Below the pieces are notes generated by a model. It saw only the letters and a list, made by a program, of their open reading frames with translations, was not told the DNA's origin and searched no databases. The position numbers and the translations under genes are program-made. A stretch of DNA of 64,000 nt, taken from the NCBI RefSeq assembly GCF_029360765.1, contig NZ_JARKNA010000010.1, forward strand, positions 107,985-171,984, written 5' to 3'. Below are positions 27,114-36,236 of this stretch, in pieces (position 1 is the first letter of the stretch; the number at the start of each line of letters is the position of its first letter). This DNA comes from Terrimonas pollutisoli. GTDB taxonomy: Bacteria; Bacteroidota; Bacteroidia; Chitinophagales; Chitinophagaceae.

Positions 27114-27284
27114 CTACTTCATTACCTGGTCAATCTCCGCATCGCCTTCTTCATCTTTAGGTTTGTGATAATCCTGCTTTAGCTGGTCTTCAAATTGTTT
27201 CTCATCTTTTACATTTCGCCAAACCAGGAAAGCAATGAATGCAATGGCGACAATACCAATGATAATTATTACCGGCCAGTTCAT
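27114..27284 (-). CDS. Small single-span membrane protein
   Basis: 56 residues from the ATG at 27284: a membrane helix (about 4-22, PVIIIIGIVAIAFIAFLVW) and a charged cytoplasmic tail (KDEKQFEDQLKQDYHKPKDE). An in-frame ATG six codons earlier is possible. Such small tail-charged membrane proteins are common in Bacteroidota; no function is known to me. It ends 10 bases from the convergent glycosyltransferase stop. Confidence 0.65.
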   Translation of the reverse strand: MNWPVIIIIGIVAIAFIAFLVWRNVKDEKQFEDQLKQDYHKPKDEEGDAEIDQVMK

Positions 27285-27449
27285 GGTTGAAAATTTAAAC
27301 AAAGTTATTTCACTGTTCCTGCCGCCTGTATTAAATTTTTAATCGGCGTGGTGTCCAATTAGCTTTTGCCTTGTATTTTTCAGGACTAATTGCCGTCAAA
27401 GATTATTGGAAAAAGACATGCCTTGAATTCATCTTTTTTAAATAAAGTT

Positions 27450-27480
27450 GCGAGGTCCCGCCGGTATGGTGGGGCTTCGC
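27450..27480 (-). terminator. Terminator of the choice-of-anchor I gene
   Basis: GCGAGGTCCCGCC (27450-27462) and GGTGGGGCTTCGC (27468-27480) form a 13-pair stem with three G-U pairs. On the minus strand it is followed by AACTTTATTT. It lies 40 bases past the stop at 27521. Confidence 0.65.
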
Positions 27481-27520
27481 ACTGGATACAACTAAAAAAA
27501 TGCTGTAAAGTTTTCTTTAC

Positions 27521-29089
27521 TTAATCGAGTAAGGCCGGCATGTATACTTTGACCTTGCCATCATTTTCTGAACTCACCACCAGTATGCTGCGCTTGTTGG
27601 GACTGTCTTTCGCAGAAATAAACAACACTCCTTCCGGTGCATCACCCGTTTCCAATATTTGCAGGAACTGCGGCTGCAAAGGATTGGACACATCGTAAAT
27701 AGCTACCGCATCAGCTCTTTCCATACCAACAAAAGCCAACTGCGTTTTATTTACTTCGCCAATGGCGATGCCTTCAGGTTCGGTGCCCTTGCTGTCACTG
27801 CGGTCATCATCATAAAAACCAGCGAGGCCCGCTTTCTTATCCAGTTCGTTTTTGCTATCAAACAAGATGTCACCGGTATTGCCGTTCCATACGCTGAATG
27901 AACGGGCGCCAAAGGAATAAAGTGCATCATAATTATTGGTGGTGAAATTCTTGCCCAATGTGCTGGTAATATTTAAGCGGCCCAGGTTCTCCGGTAATTT
28001 GAGTGACGCGGCATTGGGAAACAAGACAGGATTTAATACAACCGAAGAAGAACTGACTCTTGTTTCTTCCGCAAAAGTGCTGTACTCCCTTGCGTCACCC
28101 TCGTTGGCGGTAAATAAATAGGGGATGCCTTTATTGTCTTCAAGCACTGCAATCGCATCAGGCATATAAATACCATATACCGGCCAGGGATTAAAACTAA
28201 CGGCGCCTAACGGCCTGTCACTGGGATCGATTGCGTTTTCCGGGAGATTATAATTTTTAAATCCTAATGGAAAGATATTTGTAATGCCTTTGCCCCGCAG
28301 GTCAATCTTTGCAATGGCATTATTTTCCTGCAATGTTACCCAGGCCGTTCTTGAGTCGGCCGCAATGGTAATATACTCCGGTTCCATGTCCTGCGCAAAA
28401 GAGGCACCCGGACCAAACTTGCGAAGACCTTTACTTTTTAACTCTTCTTCCATCCCGGCAAACGATGAAAAATCAAGTGTAATAGCGGCATAACTATTCT
28501 TCAGGTCAATAATCGAAACGGTTCCCAAAGGATCAATTGAATAATCTGTATTGGGTTCTCCTTCGTTGGCTGTAAGAATATATTTGCCATCGGGACTGAA
28601 GGTAACCATATCGGGCAATGCACCTACCGTTATCACCTTTTCTTCGCTTTCGTCCGCCGTATTGAAGACAACAAGTTTGCCTGCATTTGTTTTCGGTATG
28701 GCTTCAATTGCCGCAGCCAGCAAACCATCTTTTACAGCTACACTATTTACCAAACCACCGTAGGGAGCAACACTAATGCTGCGGAGAAATTGCGGCTGCG
28801 TGGGATCAGCAAAGTCAATCACATCGATGCGATTATTACCGGCAGAGTTGTTTACCACGAAAAGCTTGTTTGTCTCCGGATCAAAGGCCGAAATTTCTGC
28901 GGCGCCCAAATCGCCAATATCAATGGACCCGGCCAACGAAAAGCTGCCAATGTTTTCTTTCACATGCGAAAAGCGGGACAGTAATTTTTCGGTGGGCAAT
29001 TCATCCGTTGCAACAGGTTCAAATGTTTTGCGGCAGGAAGCCATTAACAGCGATGTTGCTGCAAGCAGTAGATAAGTTTTAGTTGTCAT
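27521..29089 (-). CDS. Choice-of-anchor I lipoprotein (beta-propeller)
   Basis: 522 residues. Lipoprotein signal with lipobox LMASC (Cys 19), so it is anchored to a membrane. The rest is a large beta-propeller of the family called choice-of-anchor I (GLVNSVAVKDGLLAAAIEA, VTFSPDGKYILTANEGEPN, DMEPEYITIAADSRTAWVT, PYLFTANEGDAREY, GTEPEGIAIGEVN), often found with varied sorting anchors; here the anchor is the lipid. No enzyme motif is seen. Many relatives are annotated as alkaline phosphatase-associated, which I cannot confirm. Confidence 0.85.
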   Translation of the reverse strand: MTTKTYLLLAATSLLMASCRKTFEPVATDELPTEKLLSRFSHVKENIGSFSLAGSIDIGDLGAAEISAFDPETNKLFVVNNSAGNNRIDVIDFADPTQPQFLRSISVAPYGGLVNSVAVKDGLLAAAIEAIPKTNAGKLVVFNTADESEEKVITVGALPDMVTFSPDGKYILTANEGEPNTDYSIDPLGTVSIIDLKNSYAAITLDFSSFAGMEEELKSKGLRKFGPGASFAQDMEPEYITIAADSRTAWVTLQENNAIAKIDLRGKGITNIFPLGFKNYNLPENAIDPSDRPLGAVSFNPWPVYGIYMPDAIAVLEDNKGIPYLFTANEGDAREYSTFAEETRVSSSSVVLNPVLFPNAASLKLPENLGRLNITSTLGKNFTTNNYDALYSFGARSFSVWNGNTGDILFDSKNELDKKAGLAGFYDDDRSDSKGTEPEGIAIGEVNKTQLAFVGMERADAVAIYDVSNPLQPQFLQILETGDAPEGVLFISAKDSPNKRSILVVSSENDGKVKVYMPALLD

Positions 29090-29263
29090 GCTGATTATAA
29101 ATTTGAAATGGCAACGTAAGGCAATCAGTTTACCGGCATGTTACCAGTTAATTATGATAGTGTTAACTAACCCCCCTCTGTATACAAGCGGGAGCTGGCT
29201 CTTAAAACTTAACATTGGATGACGCCGCTATGCATTATTTTTAAGTTATCAAATTGTAAACAA

Positions 29264-29536
29264 ATGGCTGACGGCAAAAAAACGAAAGGCAAAAAAACTT
29301 CGCTGAAAAAAGAAATATTCCTGCAGGTATTTAATCAATTATCCGGTAATATGGAATGGCTGAAAATGCATGTGGGAGAAAAAAAATGGGGCAACCGGAT
29401 AAAAAAAGCCGCCAAATTGCTGAGCGAAGGGGTAAAAGAAAAAAAATCAAAGACGGTCAAGTCAACAAAAACCGAAATCACTAAAAAAGATACTTCCGGC
29501 TCTACCCCAACTCCAATCGCGGAGCAGTTAACTTAG
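29264..29536 (+). CDS. Lysine-rich small protein
   Basis: 90 residues from the ATG at 29264. Very basic at both ends (MADGKKTKGKKTSLKKE; many Lys near the C-terminus) with a short hydrophobic helical middle (IFLQVFNQLSGNMEWLK). The composition recalls histone H1-like or nucleic-acid-binding tails, but no named family is recognised. It stands alone between two leftward transcription units. In-frame codons before 29264 give an unlikely hydrophobic start. Confidence 0.6.
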   Translation: MADGKKTKGKKTSLKKEIFLQVFNQLSGNMEWLKMHVGEKKWGNRIKKAAKLLSEGVKEKKSKTVKSTKTEITKKDTSGSTPTPIAEQLT

Positions 29537-29756
29537 AAATGGTAAGATAAAAATAGTGGCAGGAAACGGTATGCACCTTCGGTTAACATGCCATTCCTGT
29601 GCTTTGGTTATAAGAAGTTGCCGGCATTTATTGTTTGAAGTACTTCTTGTTCTTTCATAATCAACTGTCCATACAGCCCAAAACCCAACGTCTGCTGCTT
29701 CTCCAGTATTACATCTTCACCATCCCTCCTGCCCGGCAGGCTGGGCACGCAGCTAT

Positions 29757-31793
29757 TTAAAAATTAAAGTTCACAGATAGCCAGGCACTTCTTCCAACTG
29801 CATTGATACCTGATCCATGCGTTCTATAATCCTCATTAAAAATATTTTGGATTCCTGCATTTAATTGAACTATAGAAAATTTATATCCGCCAAATAAATT
29901 AAACACTTTCCAGCCCGGCGTACCGCCTGCCGGAATACGGTTATCATCCTTATCGCCCTGCGCCAATCTCTTTTGACTGGAAGCAGACTGTAATTCGGCT
30001 GCTGCAAACCATTTATTATTTCTGTAAGTACTCATTAATCGGCCATTGAAAGGCGGAATCCGGCGCAATGGTTCATTCCTGCTTAAACTTTGTCCGTAAG
30101 CATACGCAATGCCCCCGGTGATATTTATATTTTTTATTGCATTCCAGTTGAGTTCTGTTTCTATTCCTTTTATAAAAGCAGATTCAGTATTTTCTTTTTG
30201 GTACACCTGGTAACCGCCAATCACCTGACCATCCATCTTTACTCTTGAGATCAGATCGGTTAAATGCATATAATAAGCCGCCACTGTTCCGCTTAAACGC
30301 TTTGCCTGAAATTTATATCCGAGTTCTGTATGCTGCGATCTCTCGGGTTTCAGGTCAGAAGTTGGCAGCTCATAACGAAAATCCACAATACCCAATGTAC
30401 CCATATCATCCACATTCGGCGCCCGGTAACCACTGCTAAATGCTGCATAAACGGTTTGGTTTTTGGTAAGCTGGTACATCAGCGCCGCATTACCCACCCA
30501 TGCCGATGGGGAAATTTTTACATTGCCCAATGTTGTGTCGCTGACGCGGATGTCAAAGGTATTGAACCGCAATCCGGCATCCACGATCCATTTGCCAAAA
30601 CCAACATGATGCAACGAATACAATGAATAGTTTCCATATCGGGAATCATCAGGATACAATCCACGTTTGGATGCTGATATTCCCGTTTGCGTATTGATAT
30701 CTTGCCTTGTGCTGCCGACATTATCGTAATAAAGCTCAACACCCGAATTGGCTGTCCATACTTTCGTAAATTCAGAAAAAACATCGGCAGTAAATCCAAT
30801 GGTATTGATCTCATCTCTTTCTTTGCGCAAACTGCTGCTTCCATTCTTACGGCTGTTTCGTCCTTCAATGCTTTGTTGATACGAAAAAGTTATTTCTGTT
30901 TCTTTAAAAAAAGAAGACTTACCCTGCATATTCATTCTCGCATAACTCAGCAACCGCTGCTGCGGGTCCATTTCATTCACTGCAAAATTTTCAAGAACTA
31001 TTTTATGATAAACCGGAACATTTTTTTGCTGCAAAAACTGGTTAGCCAGGGTTAGCTGAATATTTTTCTTCAGCAAAATTTTTGCCTTCATATCCAATGA
31101 CCATTCATCGTAGCCCGATGGAGATTGTCTGCCTGTTGTATCTCCGCCTCTCAAATCGCCAAAATTCTTTTTTACAATTCCGGTGATCAGGGCAAACTTT
31201 TTGCCTGAATACATTGCTTCGCCCCGGATCGTTTTTTCCATATCATCCGTTATGTATTTACCGATCACTCTTCCGTGCAATGCGGACTTTCCAGTTGCAA
31301 ACTGCGGATCAATTGTAAGAACATGAACCACTCCGCCTATCGCATCTGTTCCATATTGCACCGACCCGGTGCCTTTGGCCACTTCAATACGTTTGATAGT
31401 AAAAGGATCAATCGTATTCAGGTATTGATTAGGCCCATACCGGAAAGTAGAATTGTTTAAACGGATGCCATCTACCAAAATGAGTGTTTGATTACCGGTA
31501 ACACCTCTTACAAAAAGAGAGCCTCCACCATGATTCGTTTTTTGTACAAAAACCCCGTTCGTACCCATCAATGCTTCAGGCGTAGTACGGGAATTTTTCT
31601 CAGCAATAGACTGCTGCGACATTGTACTGACTGAATAAGGAACCAATAAGCTTTGCTGCTGATGCCGCTGAGCTGTCACTACCACTTCATCTAATGAACG
31701 GATGGCGGTATCTTTTTTTTCATCTGCCTGCTGTGCTGAAACAATAACGGCAGGAAACAGCGATGCTATAACAATTAATTTCCTTTTCATCAT
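29757..31793 (-). CDS. TonB-dependent receptor (BtuB/CirA-like)
   Basis: 678 residues: signal peptide (1-20), TonB box region (about 32-42, SLDEVVVTAQR), plug (about 50-160: SLFVRGVTGNQTLILVDGIR, IEVAKGTGSVQYGTDAIGGV) and a 22-strand-type barrel with the final strand LSVNFNF ending in Phe. It lacks the N-terminal carboxypeptidase-like domain of the other receptors here and resembles siderophore or cobalamin receptors. It starts three bases after the YncE/phosphoesterase gene, so both are in one operon. The substrate may be something released by that phosphoesterase; this is inference. Confidence 0.9.
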   Translation of the reverse strand: MMKRKLIVIASLFPAVIVSAQQADEKKDTAIRSLDEVVVTAQRHQQQSLLVPYSVSTMSQQSIAEKNSRTTPEALMGTNGVFVQKTNHGGGSLFVRGVTGNQTLILVDGIRLNNSTFRYGPNQYLNTIDPFTIKRIEVAKGTGSVQYGTDAIGGVVHVLTIDPQFATGKSALHGRVIGKYITDDMEKTIRGEAMYSGKKFALITGIVKKNFGDLRGGDTTGRQSPSGYDEWSLDMKAKILLKKNIQLTLANQFLQQKNVPVYHKIVLENFAVNEMDPQQRLLSYARMNMQGKSSFFKETEITFSYQQSIEGRNSRKNGSSSLRKERDEINTIGFTADVFSEFTKVWTANSGVELYYDNVGSTRQDINTQTGISASKRGLYPDDSRYGNYSLYSLHHVGFGKWIVDAGLRFNTFDIRVSDTTLGNVKISPSAWVGNAALMYQLTKNQTVYAAFSSGYRAPNVDDMGTLGIVDFRYELPTSDLKPERSQHTELGYKFQAKRLSGTVAAYYMHLTDLISRVKMDGQVIGGYQVYQKENTESAFIKGIETELNWNAIKNINITGGIAYAYGQSLSRNEPLRRIPPFNGRLMSTYRNNKWFAAAELQSASSQKRLAQGDKDDNRIPAGGTPGWKVFNLFGGYKFSIVQLNAGIQNIFNEDYRTHGSGINAVGRSAWLSVNFNF

Positions 31794-31796
31794 TTC

Positions 31797-34238
31797 CTAT
31801 TTATCATCATCGTCGTCTTCAACCATTTTTATAAAAGCACTTCTTCTGGGTGCCGGCATGACACTGTCTTCGCCTTTTACTGCTTTCCAGATCACTTCGC
31901 TGAAAACAAGATCGGGAATGCGGTCTTCTTTACTGAAATCAAAAGTTTCGCTTAATCTTGCTCCGGCAGTATTTTTTGTATTCTTTTCATTCAGATCAAC
32001 ATTGACCGCTACTGATTGAAAGGGTGAAAGATCAGGAGTAGGAGTAAAACATCTCCACATTGGTTCTGCCGCAGCATCATACTGGCTCATCGGGGGCAAA
32101 CCTAGTATTAACTCAATCGTTCGTAACATAGAACTGGTGGAATACATGGTGTGATCAATAAACTTTCTTTTTACAAAGCCACCCGCTACATACGCTGTAC
32201 TTCTGTGGGCATCTACATGATCGGGGCCATTCTGTGCATCATCCTCGATTATAAAAATGGCGGTCTCTTTCCAAATCGGGCTTTTGGATAAATACTCAAC
32301 AAACAAACCGACGGCCCAATCATTATCGGCTACATGAGCAAAAGGTGTGGGGCTTCCAAGCTTCGCTCCTTCTGTGTGATCATTGATAAATCTCAATGAG
32401 TTGAAACGAGGAACTGCATTCACAGCCAGCAAAGAATCAAATTCTCTTTTCCATTGATAAAATCTTGTTGTGTCTCTCACCGATTCATCCCAACTGGTGA
32501 AGTAAGGACAAAAATGATTTTCCAATACTTTAATGTTGGCTTTATAATCATCGGCAAATTCACCATAGGTTCTGTATGTAACGCCGGCCCGTTTGCAATA
32601 ATCCCAAATAAAGCCGCGATCAGGGTTTGCAATTTCACGATTGCCTTCAGCATCATAACTACCGCCTCTGCCGCCATAGCTTGTTGGCCATGTTTTTTCG
32701 AGATAATCATTGGCATTGGCCGCCGTGCTCCAATTGTGACCATCGGCACTTACTTCACCATCCACATAAAAATTATCGAGCAATACAAACTCCCTGGCAA
32801 GCTTATGCTGATTGGGCGTAATTTTTTCACCGAATAAAACAAGGCTGGTATCTCCATTGCCTTCGGGCATATCGCCTAATACCTGGTCATAGGTCCTGTT
32901 TTCTTTGATAATATAAAATACATACTTTATAGGTGAGGGATCGCCTACTTTCATCGGGATGGGATTCCCAGGTTCACCTTTAGCATTCATTTCTTTTTCT
33001 TTGGAATAAGGCGTGTTGTCATAAACTGTTTTGGACCAGGCAGCCAGTCGTGTAGTGGTTGGTTCATCAATAATGCTAAGTGTTCCCTTAAACAAACCAC
33101 CGATGTATTCGATCTTACTTTGCTGTTTCCTGTAATCACCATGCTGGTAGTTTACTTCCTGATCAGTCTTTGAAGGGTCCGGGCCTTTTTTGTTCGGTTT
33201 CGATGAAAGGCCTTTGCCATTGCTTACAAATATTTTTTTACCAATTACTTTTACATTTGTAGGATACCAGCCTGTTGGAATAAATCCTTTTGATTTACTA
33301 AAGCCCGGGTTGCTAACATCAAATACTGCGAGGCAATTATTATCAGCATTGGCTACATACAAAGTCTTTTGATCTTCGCTTAAGGCGAGGCCATTGCTGG
33401 CAGAACCGGTTGCTGCATCAGGATATAAAGCGGCATTTAAAACTTCCAATACTTTTCGTTGTGTAATATCAATGACGGAAACGGCATTATCTCCTGCATT
33501 AGCAACATAGAGGTGTTTCCCGGTTTTTGATAACAGTAATTCATTAGGGTTTTCTCCCACGGTGATTTCTGAAACAATGGTTTTGGAAGCAATATTAAAT
33601 GCCAGCACTTTCTTTCCTCCCCACAGTGAAATGTAAAGCTCTTTTTTATTGGCGGACAACAAACAGCTATAAGCCGCTTCACCGAGTGATTGCTGGTAAG
33701 TAATCTTTTTTGTACTGAGATCAATGATGTATAAAGAATTATTCTCTTTGGTGACAACGAACATTTTTTTTGCCAGGTCATCTATCTCTATCCCTGCCGG
33801 TGAAATTTTCTCCGGCCATTTTTCTCCCAACTTTATACTGTCCACCAACCGAAGCTTTTTGTTTGACAAGGCATATTTCAAAATCCAGTTGTCATTTCCA
33901 CCACTTGCATACAAATATTTTTCATCCCCGCTGAATTTTAGTCCATACCATGATTTGGGAACAGTAACTGCATCAAATACCTTTTCCGTTACAGGATTAA
34001 TCAACTGGATGCTCTGCACACTTTGTCCATTATTCGTAACTGCCATCAGAGTTTTTGATTTTGAAACTGCGATATTCAGCGGCAGGTCTCCAAGTGGTAA
34101 TGAGCGGCCCGCAGGCGACAGTGTCCAGCCATTGGGAAGAATTACTTTTTTGGAAAGAGTTTTTTCAGTTTGTACAGTCTGTCCATTTAATAAAACGGAA
34201 ATCAACAAACAGGCAATGGTTGAAAATGTGTATCTCAT
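31797..34238 (-). CDS. Exported YncE-like propeller fused to a phosphoesterase
   Basis: 813 residues with a signal peptide (1-19, ends LLNGQ). The N-terminal half (about 30-390) is a seven-bladed YncE/SMP-30-like propeller (YLYASGGNDNWILKY, HLYVANAGDNAVSVIDI, TLYVANADNNCLAVFDV). The C-terminal half (about 430-790) is an acid-phosphatase/phospholipase C-type phosphoesterase domain: FYIIKENRTYDQVLGD, DNFYVDGEVSADGHNW, and IFIIEDDAQNGPDHVDAHR carrying the metal ligands. Known in databases as a bifunctional YncE/alkaline phosphatase protein. Paired with the TonB receptor downstream; likely takes phosphate or a phosphorylated compound apart outside the cytoplasm. Confidence 0.88.
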   Translation of the reverse strand: MRYTFSTIACLLISVLLNGQTVQTEKTLSKKVILPNGWTLSPAGRSLPLGDLPLNIAVSKSKTLMAVTNNGQSVQSIQLINPVTEKVFDAVTVPKSWYGLKFSGDEKYLYASGGNDNWILKYALSNKKLRLVDSIKLGEKWPEKISPAGIEIDDLAKKMFVVTKENNSLYIIDLSTKKITYQQSLGEAAYSCLLSANKKELYISLWGGKKVLAFNIASKTIVSEITVGENPNELLLSKTGKHLYVANAGDNAVSVIDITQRKVLEVLNAALYPDAATGSASNGLALSEDQKTLYVANADNNCLAVFDVSNPGFSKSKGFIPTGWYPTNVKVIGKKIFVSNGKGLSSKPNKKGPDPSKTDQEVNYQHGDYRKQQSKIEYIGGLFKGTLSIIDEPTTTRLAAWSKTVYDNTPYSKEKEMNAKGEPGNPIPMKVGDPSPIKYVFYIIKENRTYDQVLGDMPEGNGDTSLVLFGEKITPNQHKLAREFVLLDNFYVDGEVSADGHNWSTAANANDYLEKTWPTSYGGRGGSYDAEGNREIANPDRGFIWDYCKRAGVTYRTYGEFADDYKANIKVLENHFCPYFTSWDESVRDTTRFYQWKREFDSLLAVNAVPRFNSLRFINDHTEGAKLGSPTPFAHVADNDWAVGLFVEYLSKSPIWKETAIFIIEDDAQNGPDHVDAHRSTAYVAGGFVKRKFIDHTMYSTSSMLRTIELILGLPPMSQYDAAAEPMWRCFTPTPDLSPFQSVAVNVDLNEKNTKNTAGARLSETFDFSKEDRIPDLVFSEVIWKAVKGEDSVMPAPRRSAFIKMVEDDDDDK

Positions 34239-34444
34239 GTTTAAGTTGATTGAGGAAGTTTAATTTTCTTTTTTTTTCATAAAATGATCACAGCTTCATT
34301 TTCATCATCTCTCAAAAAAGCTGTTTTGAATCTTATGGGACGTCATAACGGTAATAGTTTTCTCATCTTACTAAGAATTGAACTATTTCAAATCCTGCTT
34401 ATTTATCCACTTTTTTCTGCTCTCAAAGCTAAATGAAAAGAAAA

Positions 34445-34463
34445 CGGAGCTATGCATGCTCCG
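34445..34463 (-). terminator. Terminator of the susC/susD operon
   Basis: CGGAGC (34445-34450) pairs with GCTCCG (34458-34463) around TATGCAT. On the minus strand TTTTCTTTTC follows; on the plus strand CTTCTTTTTT follows, so it could work both ways. Confidence 0.75.
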
Positions 34464-34516
34464 CTTCTTTTTTATAACAAGTTTTTCTTTATTCCGCTGC
34501 GCAACCGATTGAAATT

Positions 34517-36115
34517 TTATTTGATCAGCCACATTTCTGCATTGATGTCGTCATTGCCGCTAAACTGTCTTTGCAATGCATCACCAAGATTAGTTCCGTT
34601 AGTTGTTCTTTCGGTACCGGGATATTGAAAACGTTTTGGTATCAAACCGCTGTTGCCTGTACCAGGACCACCTTTTGCAAATTCGGGAATACCTGTGCGG
34701 CGATAATTATAATATGCTTCAAATCCTGAGTTTTGGAAAAAGGCCAGGTATTTTTGTTTGAGTATCTGCGCAAGGCCATTGGCATTATTGCCTGCATAAG
34801 TTACATCAGCCTGGCTATAATAATCATTAAAATTGAAATTCACTTTGTAATTAATATAATCGGCGCTTTCACTTACTTTGCCACCTGCTTTGAGGTAATA
34901 AAAATCATTGGCTCCGTCTTTGATACCATAAAATCCTATCGAGGCCTGTATTCCTTTTTTATACCAGTCGGCAGCATCACCTGTTATCCAGCCAAGATTT
35001 ATGGCTTCTGCAATGTTGAAACACATTTCAGGATAACCAATAAGAGCAGTGTTTTCTGCAGTATAAGTTCTGTAATAACGATAGCGGCCATAGAAAGAGT
35101 AAACTCCCGGGGTAAACCCTGCACCGTTATCCTGTCCTGCTTTAGTTGACATGTCTGCCAGATCCTCCGCCGGGCTTGCACCAACAAAAGCGGCATGATC
35201 AGAGGGCAGAATACCAGCTTTCAATTTTGAACCTGCCGGATCAGCAACAGCAAATACACGGGGATCTTTTAATGATGTCAGCAGGCCAATATGCGTAGAT
35301 GACATATTGTAACGTGTTGCATCAAATCCAAAATTGTCCGGATTGATAGGATATTTGTTGAAAGGATTGATCCATGCAAACTGCAGGTTATCGCTCATAT
35401 CAGCCATTACAGGATATTTTGATTTATCCGCCATCACAGCGCTGAACGACGTCTTTACATTCAGATCGGCATCGGCAGCTTTCTTACTGAGAGAAACCAA
35501 TACCCGCAAACGAAATGTATTTACTACTTTCTGCCATTTACGGAGATCATTGTTAAAATAAAAATCTCCCAGCAATGTATTATTGGCCCCAGCGATGAGT
35601 GCAGAAAAATCTGTATTAGCTTCTTCCAGCCATTTCAATACCTGGACAAATATTTCTTTTTGGGTATCATATTTTGGCGTAAGATTCTCTATTCCGGCCA
35701 ACGCCTCTTTCATAGGCAGATCACCAACCCGCATTGTCATCTCATAAAAGAAATAAGCCCTGAAGAATTTGCCAAGCGCCGCATAAGGATTCATATCGTT
35801 GGCTCCCCCGGCTATTGCTTCTTGTTCCATCTTTATCACATTCTTCAATGAAGTGAAAAATAAAGTAGCACCGCCCCAGTTGTATTCCTGGTTGCCATAA
35901 TAATTATAATTGCAGCAGGCAAACTGGTTCCAGCGTTGCTCCAGGTTCCAGGGACGCTGAAAGCCCGCCATATTTGCTTCAATACCGTTTAACACCAATG
36001 CAGCGGGAACTTTTTCCGGTAAATTAGGATCGCTTTCTAATTCTTCGAATTTCTTTTTGCAGGCAGTAAACATCAAGGCTGCTACTGCTACAAGAATTAT
36101 AAAATGCTTTTTCAT
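34517..36115 (-). CDS. SusD/RagB-family nutrient-binding lipoprotein
   Basis: 532 residues from the ATG at 36115: lipoprotein signal with Cys 18 (MKKHFIILVAVAALMFTAC), then the helical TPR-like SusD core. The start FEELESDPNLPEKVPAALVL and the block AYFFYEMTMRVGDLPMKEAL are typical of the SusD-like_2 branch. SusD proteins cap the SusC channel at the cell surface and bind the ligand. It follows its susC partner by 121 bases, which hold the shared structured leader; an in-frame ATG at 36166 lies inside that leader and would wreck the lipoprotein signal. Ligand unknown (glycan or peptide). Confidence 0.92.
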   Translation of the reverse strand: MKKHFIILVAVAALMFTACKKKFEELESDPNLPEKVPAALVLNGIEANMAGFQRPWNLEQRWNQFACCNYNYYGNQEYNWGGATLFFTSLKNVIKMEQEAIAGGANDMNPYAALGKFFRAYFFYEMTMRVGDLPMKEALAGIENLTPKYDTQKEIFVQVLKWLEEANTDFSALIAGANNTLLGDFYFNNDLRKWQKVVNTFRLRVLVSLSKKAADADLNVKTSFSAVMADKSKYPVMADMSDNLQFAWINPFNKYPINPDNFGFDATRYNMSSTHIGLLTSLKDPRVFAVADPAGSKLKAGILPSDHAAFVGASPAEDLADMSTKAGQDNGAGFTPGVYSFYGRYRYYRTYTAENTALIGYPEMCFNIAEAINLGWITGDAADWYKKGIQASIGFYGIKDGANDFYYLKAGGKVSESADYINYKVNFNFNDYYSQADVTYAGNNANGLAQILKQKYLAFFQNSGFEAYYNYRRTGIPEFAKGGPGTGNSGLIPKRFQYPGTERTTNGTNLGDALQRQFSGNDDINAEMWLIK

Positions 36116-36203
36116 TTGTTTATTTTTTATTGTTTTTTGGCCAAATGGAATTCGCCAAATAATCATCCCGGTTGGTGATGAGCATTATCATGGCTCATTT
36201 CAT
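36116..36203 (-). promoter_or_regulatory. Duplicated structured leader, copy B
   Basis: 88 bases between susC and susD, matching the leader at 8362-8461. Shared: ATGGCTCATTTCAT (36190-36203), GGTTGGT (36170-36176), GGCCAAATGGAATTCGCC (36139-36156) and the A-rich run to the ATG. GCCAAATAATCATC (36154-36167) pairs with GATG (36177-36180), ATTAT (36184-36188) and TGGC (36191-36194). The stem occupies the same place as in copy A although most of its sequence differs, so base pairing appears to be kept by compensating change. Confidence 0.6.
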
Positions 36204-36236
36204 ATAATGAGTTTTGACTGTTGTAGAATGAGTTTA

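Noticed and set aside
29700..29756. GC-rich inverted repeat after the TonB receptor gene (CCTGCCCGGCAGGCTGGGC)
   Set aside because: A short palindromic segment without a T run; could be a common intergenic repeat, not supported as a terminator.
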